This document shows positions 43,478-52,435 of a stretch of DNA of 64,000 nucleotides, piece by piece. Made by a program: the position numbers and the translations under genes. Source of the stretch: an uncultured Peptococcaceae bacterium. Its GTDB lineage: Bacteria > Bacillota > Peptococcia > Peptococcales > Peptococcaceae. Numbering within the stretch: position 1 is the stretch's first letter; the number at the start of each line of letters is the position of its first letter. The stretch lies in contig CAJUDO010000005.1 of the NCBI GenBank assembly GCA_910585405.1, positions 46,645 to 110,644 on the forward strand, written 5' to 3'. The notes beneath the pieces are model-generated. The model saw only the letters and a program-made list of their open reading frames with translations, did no database searches and was not told the DNA's origin.

Positions 43478-43604
43478 TACAACATCCTCCTCACATTCTA
43501 TATAATTTTATTGCTTCTTTTATTATAACTTTTCTCATTATCCCCTGCAATATATCATATTTTATCCATCTATAACAATTTATCATTGCGACCTATTGTC
43601 TAGT

Positions 43605-43649
43605 TTGTGAAAAGAATACACTTCACAAGTCAAGCAGAAAGGGTATAAT
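43605..43649 (+). promoter_or_regulatory. lysR promoter with an overlapping operator dyad
   Basis: TTGTGAA-N10-TTCACAA (43605-43628) is a perfect 7-bp dyad whose right arm overlaps a -35 box (TTCACA, 43622-43627). TATAAT follows 16 bp later at 43644-43649. This fits autorepression by the LysR protein and control of the divergent SDR gene. Confidence 0.65.
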
Positions 43650-43679
43650 AAAGATACCACTATTTTGGGAGGTGCAGCT

Positions 43680-44630
43680 ATGCGTCTGGAGGATATGAAA
43701 TATTTTATAGAAATTGTAAAAGCCCGCTCCATCAACGGAGCATCTAAAACATTGTATGTGGCACAGCCTGCTCTAAGCCGCTCTATTGCAGCAATGGAAA
43801 AGGAACTGGGGTTTCCATGCTTGGAGCGCTCCAAACATGGAGTTACACCCACAAAAGAAGGACTTACGGTATATGCGGACTGCGTGAAAATGCTGCAGCT
43901 TTACGCGGATTGCAATCGTAAATGGCAAAATATCGCTTATGAAACTTCCGATGTCTGCACTGCAGTGCAGATTGTCGCCTTGCCTATGATTTGCAACAGC
44001 ACCATGAACCAAGTATTTTTTCAAATCGCGCAAAGCTATTCCCGTATTCATCTCACCTTATTTGAAAAGCAGCTGCATGAGGTGCTCCAGACAGCAGTCG
44101 CACAGCCCAACACGCTTGCCCTCAGTCACTATAACGAACAGACAAAGGGAGATATATACGCCTTTGCCAAAGCCCACCACATGCAGATTATTCCGCTTTT
44201 TGACGATGAATATAAAATATTTACCAGCTCTGACAGCCCATTAGTCGGCAGAGAGCTCACACAAAGCGATTTAAAAGATTGTATAATGGCCACTTATTCT
44301 AATCCAGAGTTGGAAAGCAGAGAGGAATTTATCGCCGCAGGCCTGTCGGGTTGGGACTATATTTTCAAACAAAGGCTGTACCTAAGCAATTATCACGCTA
44401 TGATGGAAACCGCAGTTACTACACAGAGCCTTATGATTACCGCTAATCTTATGACACAGGACAATCCCTACCGGAAAAATGGCAGCCTGGTTGCGCTAAA
44501 CGTGAAAAATTTGGATTTACCTGTTATGACCTATTTCCTCATGGTAAACGCCGAGCCCTCCACAGAAGAGCGAATTGTGGCCGACATCATTTGTACCGCC
44601 TATTCCGCCCTCGCCAAGAATAAGGCATAA
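43680..44630 (+). CDS. LysR-family transcriptional regulator
   Basis: A 316-residue LysR protein: winged helix at 1-60 (YFIEIVKARSINGASKTLYV, AQPALSRSIAAMEKELGFPC) and an effector-binding domain at about 90-300. The start is ATG at 43680, 6 bp after GGGAGG; a TTG at 43665 overlaps that site. It is divergent from the SDR gene and upstream (convergent side) of the amidohydrolase/DASS pair. The overlapping dyad in its promoter suggests autoregulation. The inducer is unknown. Confidence 0.93.
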   Translation: MRLEDMKYFIEIVKARSINGASKTLYVAQPALSRSIAAMEKELGFPCLERSKHGVTPTKEGLTVYADCVKMLQLYADCNRKWQNIAYETSDVCTAVQIVALPMICNSTMNQVFFQIAQSYSRIHLTLFEKQLHEVLQTAVAQPNTLALSHYNEQTKGDIYAFAKAHHMQIIPLFDDEYKIFTSSDSPLVGRELTQSDLKDCIMATYSNPELESREEFIAAGLSGWDYIFKQRLYLSNYHAMMETAVTTQSLMITANLMTQDNPYRKNGSLVALNVKNLDLPVMTYFLMVNAEPSTEERIVADIICTAYSALAKNKA

Positions 44631-44741
44631 AAACCGGCTTTCTCATGGATATATATCTTGCTTTTAAGAACAGCGTCCTGCAACAAGTGCTTCTTCTATA
44701 GTGGTACCTGTTTATATCCATGTTTTTTGAAGTCGGTTTTT
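44629..44741. terminator. Long bidirectional terminator-like hairpin
   Basis: AAAAACCGGCTT at the lysR stop pairs with GAAGTCGGTTTTT near 44741, and inside it CATGGATATA pairs with TATATCCATG. The outer arms end in A/T runs, so it can terminate lysR and the converging amidohydrolase transcript. Confidence 0.65.
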
Positions 44742-44801
44742 ATGATAAGTTATTCGATTTTTACCCTGTTATAGTTCCCGTAGTACTTGATTCTCATGAT
44801 A

Positions 44802-45647
44802 TTACGCTTCCAATCCCAAAAAACGTGCGGCATTATGATACATGACATCTGCTACCACTTCTGGTCTTAGATTTTGCAAATACATCGCCACAGATGTCTC
44901 TACATCCACACAGGGATAGGCGGAGCCATAGAGGAATTTTTCCCGCAGCATATAGTTGGCAGCTTCCATATAAGATTGGGCGCCTGCTGCATGTAACGCA
45001 TAGATATCCGGTGAGAGATATACATTGGGCGACTTAAATGTCAAATGTACTGCCGCCTCTACCCAAGGCCAGCCGCCGTGACACAACACAAATTTCAGCT
45101 TTGGAAATATTTTTGCCACTGTATCAGCATGCAATGCGTTGCAGTATTCCGCTGTAGGGCCGTGAAATCCACCGAAGGAAATCATCAGCGGGATTTGATT
45201 TTTTTCGCAGAATTCATAGGTTGGAAATATTTTTTCATCATCCATAAAGACTTCTGCAAACCCCGGTTCCATGAACGCTGTCAGGCAAGGACCCTCCAGC
45301 ACATACTTCTGCAGCACAGCGATAGTTTCCTCGCTGCCATCGGACGCAATCCCACAGGCGCCCACAAAACGCTGAGGATATTGCTCCAGCAATTCCACCA
45401 AAGCATCATTCTCATAGCCTCTGGCATTCTTGCGGATGGAAACCACACCGGTCATCTCACCAGCGCGATCCATTTCTGCAAACAATTTCTCCATAGATGC
45501 TTCCCGCATAGAGTCAGATAAGTTCATGCCAAAATTCTTGTAGAAATTTTTTACGCCAAAGGGATGCTCTGATTCCATATCGAACATGCCCCCTTTCCCT
45601 AAATAGGGCTGAAAAGGCGGACGCAGACGCATATCAATAATTTTCAT
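44802..45647 (-). CDS. Amidohydrolase 2 family protein
   Basis: A 281-residue TIM-barrel hydrolase of the Amidohydrolase_2 (PF04909) family, which includes decarboxylases of the ACMSD/gamma-resorcylate type. It begins KIIDMRLRPPFQPY, where the usual H-x-H metal pair at the N-terminus is replaced by M-R-L-R-P, and it keeps VLCHGGWPWVEAAV and a late GSAYPCVD in place of the common G-S-D-x-P. Loss of metal ligands suggests altered chemistry. AGGAG precedes the ATG. The DASS transporter gene lies 61 bp upstream, and the two probably form an operon for uptake and breakdown of an anion. Confidence 0.85.
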   Translation of the reverse strand: MKIIDMRLRPPFQPYLGKGGMFDMESEHPFGVKNFYKNFGMNLSDSMREASMEKLFAEMDRAGEMTGVVSIRKNARGYENDALVELLEQYPQRFVGACGIASDGSEETIAVLQKYVLEGPCLTAFMEPGFAEVFMDDEKIFPTYEFCEKNQIPLMISFGGFHGPTAEYCNALHADTVAKIFPKLKFVLCHGGWPWVEAAVHLTFKSPNVYLSPDIYALHAAGAQSYMEAANYMLREKFLYGSAYPCVDVETSVAMYLQNLRPEVVADVMYHNAARFLGLEA

Positions 45648-45708
45648 AATAAAGCAACTCCTATCTAATTATTTTATATTTAATATATTTTTTGAACGGT
45701 TCTTTCTA

Positions 45709-47088
45709 TTAAATCAAACCCAGCAAATACCACCATGGCAATACCAGTACCCAAAACAATACCAACGTAATGCCCATTTTAATAATGTTATATTTCATAA
45801 ATTCTTTCATACTCATCACGCCAAAACCGAACATAACCAACAAATAGGCATTTTCATAGGGGAAGAATACCATATCATTGGCAAAGAACATCGCCATAAA
45901 AGGCAATGCCGGATAGGCAATTCCCAACCCTGTACCCAAAGCCGCTAATGGACCGGGGAACATCCCCTGCATGGCAGATGGTGTCATCAACACATTCATA
46001 ACAATACCGAAAATGATACACAAGAATAAGAATACCGGTTTGGGACAACCCGCCAACAACGGCGTCACATAGGTACTGATTGCTGGGCCGATACCCACAG
46101 CGCCACCTACAGTACCAATCCCCATACAAGAGGCGATAAACACGATAAATCCAAGATTCACGTTATCTAAAGATTTTTTTCTTGTCGCGATATCCATTCC
46201 CGGCAAGAATGCCAGCATGGGAATGAGTATAAAACCATAGTTAGCATCCAACTTATGAATGGGCTGCAGCAGAATATAAGCAAACAATAACACAACTAAC
46301 ACGACTGTCTTTTTCTCTTTTACCGTCAATTTCCCCAATTTTCCATACTCGGTCTCAAAATATTCCTGTCCGCCGTTTATAGTCTTTGCTGGCTTATACA
46401 ACTTGATAAAAATGAACACAATAATGAACTGAATGATTGTGAGCGGTAAATTATACACCATTGTTGCCCAGCCAGCCATCTCAAAATCCGGTACAGCCAT
46501 CTTCACGCCGTTGCCCCAAAGTGCGGGAACTACTGGATTATAAACAAAATTTAACGCAGCAGTAGAAACAATCTGCCCTACAATCATAATCAGAATGCCT
46601 TCCTTAGTGTTTTCCAGATGCAGCGCTTTTACCACACCATAGCACAGCACTAATGTCACCATCCAACCGTTGGTAAATGTCATAAGCATGACACATAACC
46701 CGGCAATCAACAACGCATATAAAATCTTTGCAAAGCTGCCCTTGCATTTTGTGCCTGCCCACAACACAATGCGCTGCAGCAAGCCACTTTCATCCAGTAT
46801 GTTGGCAAAAATCATCCCGCCAATTACCATAAAAATCATAAAGCTGCCAGACCAAATCCCCAAAGCCGTGTTGACCGGCGCAGCGCCTAAAATTACATAC
46901 AAAACCGGCAGCAATAAACCTACAAGCATATTAGGCACTAGTTCAAAAGCCGCCAAGGACAGTGAGAACACCGTCGCCACCAAAAAAGCCCGCATTTCAA
47001 AGGTAAATACTTCATTTACTGGAATCAAATAAATACATATGGATATTAAAATTGTTGCAGCCCATTTTATTTTTGCCGCATTTGACAT
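45709..47088 (-). CDS. SLC13/DASS-type anion transporter next to the amidohydrolase
   Basis: A 459-residue polytopic membrane protein with about 11-12 hydrophobic segments. Its N-terminus (WAATILISICIYLIPVNEVF, then TFEMRAFLVATVFSLSL) parallels the DASS protein at 38331, so the two form one subfamily. LLAGCPKPVFLFLCIIFG precedes a substrate-hairpin-like NVLMTPSAMQGMFPGP. It probably imports the amidohydrolase substrate with Na+. AAAGGAA precedes the ATG. Upstream a perfect dyad ATTATAC-N17-GTATAAT (47188-47218) contains a TATAAT box on the minus strand and may be the promoter/operator. Confidence 0.85.
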   Translation of the reverse strand: MSNAAKIKWAATILISICIYLIPVNEVFTFEMRAFLVATVFSLSLAAFELVPNMLVGLLLPVLYVILGAAPVNTALGIWSGSFMIFMVIGGMIFANILDESGLLQRIVLWAGTKCKGSFAKILYALLIAGLCVMLMTFTNGWMVTLVLCYGVVKALHLENTKEGILIMIVGQIVSTAALNFVYNPVVPALWGNGVKMAVPDFEMAGWATMVYNLPLTIIQFIIVFIFIKLYKPAKTINGGQEYFETEYGKLGKLTVKEKKTVVLVVLLFAYILLQPIHKLDANYGFILIPMLAFLPGMDIATRKKSLDNVNLGFIVFIASCMGIGTVGGAVGIGPAISTYVTPLLAGCPKPVFLFLCIIFGIVMNVLMTPSAMQGMFPGPLAALGTGLGIAYPALPFMAMFFANDMVFFPYENAYLLVMFGFGVMSMKEFMKYNIIKMGITLVLFWVLVLPWWYLLGLI

Positions 47089-47266
47089 AATTGTTCATTC
47101 CTTTCTGAAAGACGCTAAAATTATTAAAATTTCATCTTGTCATAAACAGGAAATAATTTGCGCAAATCAAAACTATTTATACATAGGATTATACGCTATG
47201 AATCTGCATTTGTATAATGCTCGCTCAATATGTACTGTTATACTCAACGGTTATAACAGGGTAAAC

Positions 47267-47317
47267 AAAAAAGGAACCAAAGCCAAGGTCGCAAATGACC
47301 TCGTTAGTTCCTTTTCA
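47267..47317 (-). terminator. Terminator of the feo operon
   Basis: AAAAGGAACT pairs with GGTTCCTTTTTT (minus strand) around a loop with an inner GAGGTCATTTGCGACCT hairpin. It lies 41 bp after the stop of the small Cys-rich gene. Confidence 0.8.
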
Positions 47318-47357
47318 CATACTACGACTTTTTATCTTTTGCCTTTCGCTGTTTCGT

Positions 47358-47513
47358 CTATACGTTGTGCTTCTTGTCGCAGGCACTTTGTCCGGTACAG
47401 TCAGAGCATCCGCAACTGCAATATTGTCCAGCGCACCACTGTTTACACTTTTTATAGACTACACTGCCTGCATAAAAACTAATAGCTGCGCCAATCAGAA
47501 TCGTTGCTAGCAT
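47358..47513 (-). CDS. FeoB-associated Cys-rich membrane protein
   Basis: A 51-residue protein reading MLATILIGAAISFYAGSVVY followed by KKCKQWCAGQYCSCGCSDC and a short polar tail, ending in TAG. One transmembrane helix is followed by a cytoplasmic cysteine cluster (seven Cys in about 24 residues). This is the standard layout of the small 'FeoB-associated Cys-rich' proteins found behind feoB in Firmicutes, thought to help FeoB as an iron or redox partner, much as FeoC does in enterobacteria. GGGGG precedes the ATG. It starts 12 bp after feoB. Confidence 0.9.
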   Translation of the reverse strand: MLATILIGAAISFYAGSVVYKKCKQWCAGQYCSCGCSDCTGQSACDKKHNV

Positions 47514-47525
47514 CGCCTGTCCCCC

Positions 47526-49580
47526 TTAAAAAATCAACAAACCCAATCGATATACAATAAAAGATACACACCAAGCAACAATCAGTTGAAATGCCATGGC
47601 TTGCCCTGTCCATTTCCAACTGCCCGATTCCCGTTTAATGGTCGCCAGAGTAGCCGTACAAGGTGTATACAGCAAGCAGAATGTCATCAAGGCATAGGCA
47701 TTGACGCTACCAAAGCCAACTGCCGCCAAAAGGCTGACCATATCATCCATCCCGGCCTGAGAGTTCAGGTTACCGATTCCAAATAACACGCCGCAGCTGG
47801 ATACCACCACTTCTTTCGCCGCAATTCCGGAAATTAGCGCTACGATAATCTGCCAATAGCCCAAGCCAATCGGTGCAAAGACTGGTACCAATACTTTTCC
47901 GATAATAGCGCCGAAACTCTGTCCCATATCATCCACTAAACCGCTAGGACCGCAATTCAATAATCCCCAAACGATGATAGACGCAACAAAAATCACAGTA
48001 CCTGCTCTGGTGAGATAGTCCTTTACCTTTTCCCATACATAAATGGCAATACTATGGGCATTGGGCGTTTTGTATTCCGGCAACTCAATAAGCAGATTAT
48101 TCTGACTTTCTTTTTTATCAATCCATTTTAACGCCAAGGCGGTAATCAAGGCCACCACAATCCCTAAAATATACATAGAGTATGCTACCAGCATCGCATG
48201 CTCTGCAAAAAACATTTGTGAAAACACGACATAGATAGGCAGACGCGCACTGCAAGACATAAATGGCGTAATCAGAATTGTTTTGCGGCGGTCTTTCGGG
48301 TCCTCTAAGGCTCTGGATGCCATAATCGCCGGCACAGTACAACCAAAACCCAACAGCATAGGAATAAAGGCCCTTCCTGATAGTCCCAGCCGTCCCATAA
48401 TGCCATCCATCACATAAGCCACACGGGCCATATAGCCGCTGTCCTCCAAAAAGGCCAATGCTAAAAATAGAATAAAAATATTTGGCAGAAATGTCAGAAT
48501 AGTGCCCACACCAGCTACAATCCCATCTACAATTAAAGAAACAAGCACTTCATTTACCTGAAAAAAAGTCAGACAATTCAAAATCCCCGTAGAACACCAA
48601 TCAATGGCCGCCTCCACAAAGGTTTCTTTTAGCCAGTCCCCAATATTGAAAGTAAGGGCAAATACCAACGCCATAATCCCCAAAAACACTGGTACGCCCA
48701 ATACCGGATGGGTCAACAGCTGGTCCATCTTGTCAGTGAGTTGTTCTTTTTTCTCTTTGTTCATCAGAACTTCGCCAATGATTTCTTCTATAAAGTCATA
48801 CTTCTGATTGATAATGTCCTTTTCATAACTGCGGTCCATGACTTCCGGCAAATCAATAGGATAGCGCTTCATAATGTCCGGGTCCTGTTCCAGCAATTTC
48901 AGCGCGTGCCAACGATAATTTTTCATACTAGGATAATGCTGCTTCAATACATCTATAATGGCATCAATCTTGTCTTCAATCAAGTCGCTGTACACCATCG
49001 CATATTCTGTATGATGATCATGTTTATGCGTACTGTTTTCTTCCAACTCATCATGGTCATGTACAAAGATTACCGGTTCCTCTTTATCTACATGATGGGC
49101 CACCGCATGCATTAAGATGTCCAGACCCCGTTTTTTGCGCGCTGACACCGGGACGACCGGAATACCCAGCATCTCCGGCAACCGATGCATATCAATCTCC
49201 ATGCCCCGTTCTTCCACAATATCCATCATATTCAATGCCAGCACTACTGGTTTTCCCAATTCGATAAGCTGCAATGTTAAATATAAATTGCGCTCCAGCG
49301 CAGATGCATCTGCAATATCCACAATGACGTCCACATCATCGCTCAAAATAAATTCACGGGACACTTTTTCTTCCATTGTATAGGAGGTAAGACTATAAAT
49401 GCCAGGCAGATCCACTAATTTAAATGTATGACCATGATATTGCATAGAACCTTCTTTTTTTTCTACTGTTACACCGGGCCAGTTAGCCACTTTTAATTTG
49501 GCACCAGTATATGCATTAAACAGTGTAGTTTTCCCACAGTTGGGGTTGCCCACAAAACCGATATTTACTGTATCTTTCAT
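47526..49580 (-). CDS. feoB: Ferrous iron transport protein B
   Basis: A 684-residue Fe(II) importer. The cytoplasmic G domain has G1 GNPNCGKTT (10-18), G3 DLPGIYSLTSY, G4 NMMD, then a His-rich insertion (HDHDELEENSTHKHDHHTEY, about 173-192) and a helical GDI domain. The membrane part (about 290-684) has two Gate motifs with FIPMLLGFGCTVPAIMASRA and the second Cys-containing segment CLLYTPCTATLATIKRE. The His-rich segment may bind divalent metal. Its ATG overlaps the feoA stop (ATGA), so they are translationally coupled. Confidence 0.96.
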   Translation of the reverse strand: MKDTVNIGFVGNPNCGKTTLFNAYTGAKLKVANWPGVTVEKKEGSMQYHGHTFKLVDLPGIYSLTSYTMEEKVSREFILSDDVDVIVDIADASALERNLYLTLQLIELGKPVVLALNMMDIVEERGMEIDMHRLPEMLGIPVVPVSARKKRGLDILMHAVAHHVDKEEPVIFVHDHDELEENSTHKHDHHTEYAMVYSDLIEDKIDAIIDVLKQHYPSMKNYRWHALKLLEQDPDIMKRYPIDLPEVMDRSYEKDIINQKYDFIEEIIGEVLMNKEKKEQLTDKMDQLLTHPVLGVPVFLGIMALVFALTFNIGDWLKETFVEAAIDWCSTGILNCLTFFQVNEVLVSLIVDGIVAGVGTILTFLPNIFILFLALAFLEDSGYMARVAYVMDGIMGRLGLSGRAFIPMLLGFGCTVPAIMASRALEDPKDRRKTILITPFMSCSARLPIYVVFSQMFFAEHAMLVAYSMYILGIVVALITALALKWIDKKESQNNLLIELPEYKTPNAHSIAIYVWEKVKDYLTRAGTVIFVASIIVWGLLNCGPSGLVDDMGQSFGAIIGKVLVPVFAPIGLGYWQIIVALISGIAAKEVVVSSCGVLFGIGNLNSQAGMDDMVSLLAAVGFGSVNAYALMTFCLLYTPCTATLATIKRESGSWKWTGQAMAFQLIVAWCVSFIVYRLGLLIF

Positions 49581-49813
49581 TTTGTGGCCTCCTCAATCTG
49601 GATGCCTGCTGCAATGTGTTGCCCCAGCGCAAAGCGTGTTCCTCGTACTTTCACAATCAGCGCGCCATTTTGTTTTTTATTTAATACCGTGATCTGCGTT
49701 CCCGTTGTAAGCCCCAGAGCTTCCAAGCGACGCTCCACGGGAAGTTCCAACCCAGATACATCCACCACCTGATAGGTACATTCTATATGACTGTCATTCA
49801 AATTCAAGGTCAT
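49577..49813 (-). CDS. feoA: Ferrous iron transport protein A
   Basis: A 78-residue SH3-like protein (YQVVDVSGLELPVERRLEAL, GLTTGTQITVLNKKQNGALI, then VKVRGTRFALGQHIA), the cytoplasmic partner that modulates FeoB. GAGGAGG lies only 2 bp before the ATG at 49813 but 8 bp before a TTG at 49807, so translation may begin at either. It is the first gene of feoA-feoB-Cys-rich protein. A 17-bp-spaced promoter is visible about 40 bp upstream. No clear Fur box was recognised. Confidence 0.93.
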   Translation of the reverse strand: MTLNLNDSHIECTYQVVDVSGLELPVERRLEALGLTTGTQITVLNKKQNGALIVKVRGTRFALGQHIAAGIQIEEATK

Positions 49814-49853
49814 GACCTCCTCATTTATTTCTGCTGAATTTTATTTACCTTAA

Positions 49854-49882
49854 ATTTTATCACGCTATGCTACAAATTGCAA
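49854..49882 (-). promoter_or_regulatory. Promoter of the feo operon
   Basis: TTGCAA (49877-49882) and TAAAAT (49854-49859) on the minus strand are 17 bp apart and lie about 40 bp before feoA. No convincing 19-bp Fur palindrome overlaps it, so iron control, if present, uses another site or regulator. Confidence 0.6.
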
Positions 49883-49994
49883 TGCAAACCCGCTTTTACT
49901 TGCATATGTCTTACTCCCATTTTTTGTATTAAAATTTCTTTTTCCCAACCACTATACCTATATTTCATACCCTTCATCACTTCCCAATTCCACA

Positions 49995-50040
49995 AAAAAG
50001 TTGTTGTACCATCGAGTTTTCGATTGCACAACAACTTTAT
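49995..50040. terminator. Terminator downstream of the 125-residue hypothetical gene
   Basis: AAAGTTGTTGT (49998-50008) pairs with ACAACAACTTT (50028-50038), with A-run and T-run on the two sides and an inner ATCGA/TCGAT pair in the loop. It ends the nrd-LCP region transcript. Confidence 0.8.
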
Positions 50041-50054
50041 CTGATTATTTTCTT

Positions 50055-50432
50055 CTATAAAAGAATTCCTAGGTAGGATAATCCATTTTCAATATATACA
50101 GCCAAAGGCTTTTTCCCCGTCAAATAATAAACTGCAGCTTGCTGATCAGGATGCCGGTGGTAGCGTTCTTCTTTTAAGGCTAAATAGTTTTCTTCGGGAG
50201 ATTTTCCCACCTTACGATATTCATCATTGCGTCCCAGCAACATCAAAGCCTCTAAGGTTTCCACACTTTCCCGCTCTAAAGTCATCAGATAATCGTTCAG
50301 TGCCTTTTCTTCTGGAAGATACACGCCCCACTTTTTAGGACCATGCTCTGCCTCATAGGCTTCTCTGGCAGTTTCTCTTTCTGCTGCTAGACGCATCGTT
50401 TCTTCAATAATATCTTTTTCTTCTGCAAACAT
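50055..50432 (-). CDS. Hypothetical protein
   Basis: A 125-residue acidic, largely helical protein (EEKDIIEETMRLAAERETAR ... HRHPDQQAAVYYLTGKKPLA). No signal peptide, membrane segment or recognised family. AGGAG lies before the ATG. It follows the LCP gene by 34 bp on the same strand and precedes a strong terminator, so it is the last gene of that transcript. Its function cannot be inferred from the context. Confidence 0.7.
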   Translation of the reverse strand: MFAEEKDIIEETMRLAAERETAREAYEAEHGPKKWGVYLPEEKALNDYLMTLERESVETLEALMLLGRNDEYRKVGKSPEENYLALKEERYHRHPDQQAAVYYLTGKKPLAVYIENGLSYLGILL

Positions 50433-50466
50433 AAGCGCTCTCCTTTTACTGACATTGTCTCATATA

Positions 50467-51852
50467 TTATATTGTATCTTCTGTCGGTGCAGGCTCCGAC
50501 GCCTCCGGTTTTAGCACTTCACCAGGAATCCCGCCGGGCTGTGTCGGCTGCACGTCAGGAGTCGAAGGTTCTGCAGGTGGCTCTGTTACCGGCGTGTCAA
50601 CTGGCTCACTTCCCTCCGACTGTCCCCCAGAATTGTTTTCATTCCCTTGATTGTCTGGTTCTGTAACATGGTTATTGTCACCTTCAGACGGTTTGAACTC
50701 TGTCGGTTGATTTGGGTCTTCCTGCAATAGCTTATCATCACTTATCGTTGCGTCTTTTTCTGCCTGTTCTTTTTCTTTTTCCTCGTTTCGACGCTGTTCT
50801 GCTGTCAATTTCGACTGACGATTACTTTCCTGTTGCGCGACACTATTCACATCTACCACATTCAAACTGGTGATTGCCGTAGAATATGGATTGAAATACT
50901 GATTTACAATCTCTAAAATTTCTGCTTCATTGGGCAGATAATACGACAGACGATTCACCATACGCGCTTCCCCTGGCAGTACAAACATCTGCAAATCTGT
51001 ACTCATGTCCACCTCTAACGCTTTCTTCCCAAACCAAAGCATTTCACCATTGGTAAGGTCCGTGTCGGTATTGCGCAAAACGATTTCTGCCAATTTGGGC
51101 AATTTGGTAATGGTAGAGGCCGAAGAAAGCTGCTTTGCTACCGCTTCGATAAAAAGCTGCTGCGCCTTTACTCTTCCCAGATCACCCTCTGCATAACCAC
51201 TGCGGTACCGTACAAAACCTACTGCCTGCGCACCATTTAAGGTTTGCACTCCCTTATTGATATGAATATGCAAATCCTGATAAGGGTCATCATAATTCAT
51301 ATTGCGGGGAACATCAATGGTCACACCGCCAATGGCATCAATAAGTTCTTCAAAGGCGCTGAGATTTACTACAACATAATTATCTACCTCAAAACCCAAT
51401 AAATAGGATACTTCTTTTTTCAGGTTGTCAATATTACCTTTTCCCTTTTTGGCACCGACTGCATAGGCCGCGTTAATCTTTTTCACAGAACGGCTTACAT
51501 TGGACATGGTGTCACGGGGAATGCTCATCACATTGGCTTTATTATTTACACTGTCTAAAGACATCACCAGAATGGTATCCGTATTAAGACCTACCTTGTC
51601 TGTTCCTACCACTAACACATTATAGATGCCATCTTCCCGTTCATCCTGCTGCTCAGAATTATCATGCGATAAATTTTCCAGAGACGGCGGTTTTATACTC
51701 ATACCAGCCATGGCCAATCCGCCCACCACTAAAATGAGGATTACACAGAGAATTGTTGCAATGGCTTTTTTGCGCACTTTTCTCCTTTTTTTCGGGTGCT
51801 TTGTATGTTTTTCAGCCCGATTACGACTGTTTTTTTCCTGTTCCAACCCCAA
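50467..51852 (-). CDS. LytR-CpsA-Psr (LCP) family cell-wall polymer transferase
   Basis: A ~461-residue membrane-anchored enzyme. It starts with a basic cytoplasmic segment, then one transmembrane helix (about 33-52, IATILCVILILVVGGLAMAG), then the extracellular LCP domain (about 75-240; NVLVVGTDKVGLNTDTILVM, SIPRDTM, GAQAVGFVRYR with the conserved Asp and Arg residues), and a long Pro/Glu/Thr/Gln-rich tail (about 340-461), probably a wall-spanning linker. LCP proteins attach teichoic acids or capsule to peptidoglycan. TTG at 51852 fits the AGGAG site better than TTG at 51858. Confidence 0.93.
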   Translation of the reverse strand: MGLEQEKNSRNRAEKHTKHPKKRRKVRKKAIATILCVILILVVGGLAMAGMSIKPPSLENLSHDNSEQQDEREDGIYNVLVVGTDKVGLNTDTILVMSLDSVNNKANVMSIPRDTMSNVSRSVKKINAAYAVGAKKGKGNIDNLKKEVSYLLGFEVDNYVVVNLSAFEELIDAIGGVTIDVPRNMNYDDPYQDLHIHINKGVQTLNGAQAVGFVRYRSGYAEGDLGRVKAQQLFIEAVAKQLSSASTITKLPKLAEIVLRNTDTDLTNGEMLWFGKKALEVDMSTDLQMFVLPGEARMVNRLSYYLPNEAEILEIVNQYFNPYSTAITSLNVVDVNSVAQQESNRQSKLTAEQRRNEEKEKEQAEKDATISDDKLLQEDPNQPTEFKPSEGDNNHVTEPDNQGNENNSGGQSEGSEPVDTPVTEPPAEPSTPDVQPTQPGGIPGEVLKPEASEPAPTEDTI

Positions 51853-51940
51853 TGGCAAACACTCCTTTTATACAGAAACAATAGAATAAGCATAGCACTT
51901 TTTTCGACAAAGCTCAAGCTACTTCCTGTCTATTAGACGA

Positions 51941-52435
51941 TTACTGCACTAAAAAAGTTCTTAATTCCGCAAGATAATTCTCTTTATTTAAATAAAGTCT
52001 CTCTAATACAATCTCATCTATCGGCGTTACAATTTGCTCCAGCATGATGAATACATCCTCTGCAGAAAGCTTGATACAATCCTTTCCTTCCAGTTTCTGC
52101 GCTAAAGCATCTGCCATCTTTCCCAGCAATTCCAGTGTCACCGGCCTGTCCACTGCCAGCAAGGTCAGCCATTCTGCTGCTTTTACTTGAATTTCATTAT
52201 TTACATACAATGCATAATAATGCCCGCTTTCTTCCTGCAACAACACTGCACGCAAAATTTGCTGCACATCTTTAGGCTGCAAGCTTTTTCCACGAAAATG
52301 CTCAATAATATACTGCATTACTACAGACATCAAGGTCTGGGCCTTTAAAGCATCTGTCTGCTCTATCACCTTATACATGCGATAGATCGGCTCCATCAGT
52401 TTTGCTTCCCGGTATTTTAAAACCTGCTCGTCCAT
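51941..52435 (-). CDS. Hypothetical protein coupled to nrdR
   Basis: A 164-residue helical protein (EQVLKYREAKLMEPIYRMYK ... ENYLAELRTFLVQ) with no recognised domain, signal peptide or membrane helix. Its ATG overlaps the nrdR stop (TAATG), so it is translated together with NrdR. Such tight coupling suggests a role linked to nucleotide or DNA metabolism, but this is inference from position only. Confidence 0.7.
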   Translation of the reverse strand: MDEQVLKYREAKLMEPIYRMYKVIEQTDALKAQTLMSVVMQYIIEHFRGKSLQPKDVQQILRAVLLQEESGHYYALYVNNEIQVKAAEWLTLLAVDRPVTLELLGKMADALAQKLEGKDCIKLSAEDVFIMLEQIVTPIDEIVLERLYLNKENYLAELRTFLVQ

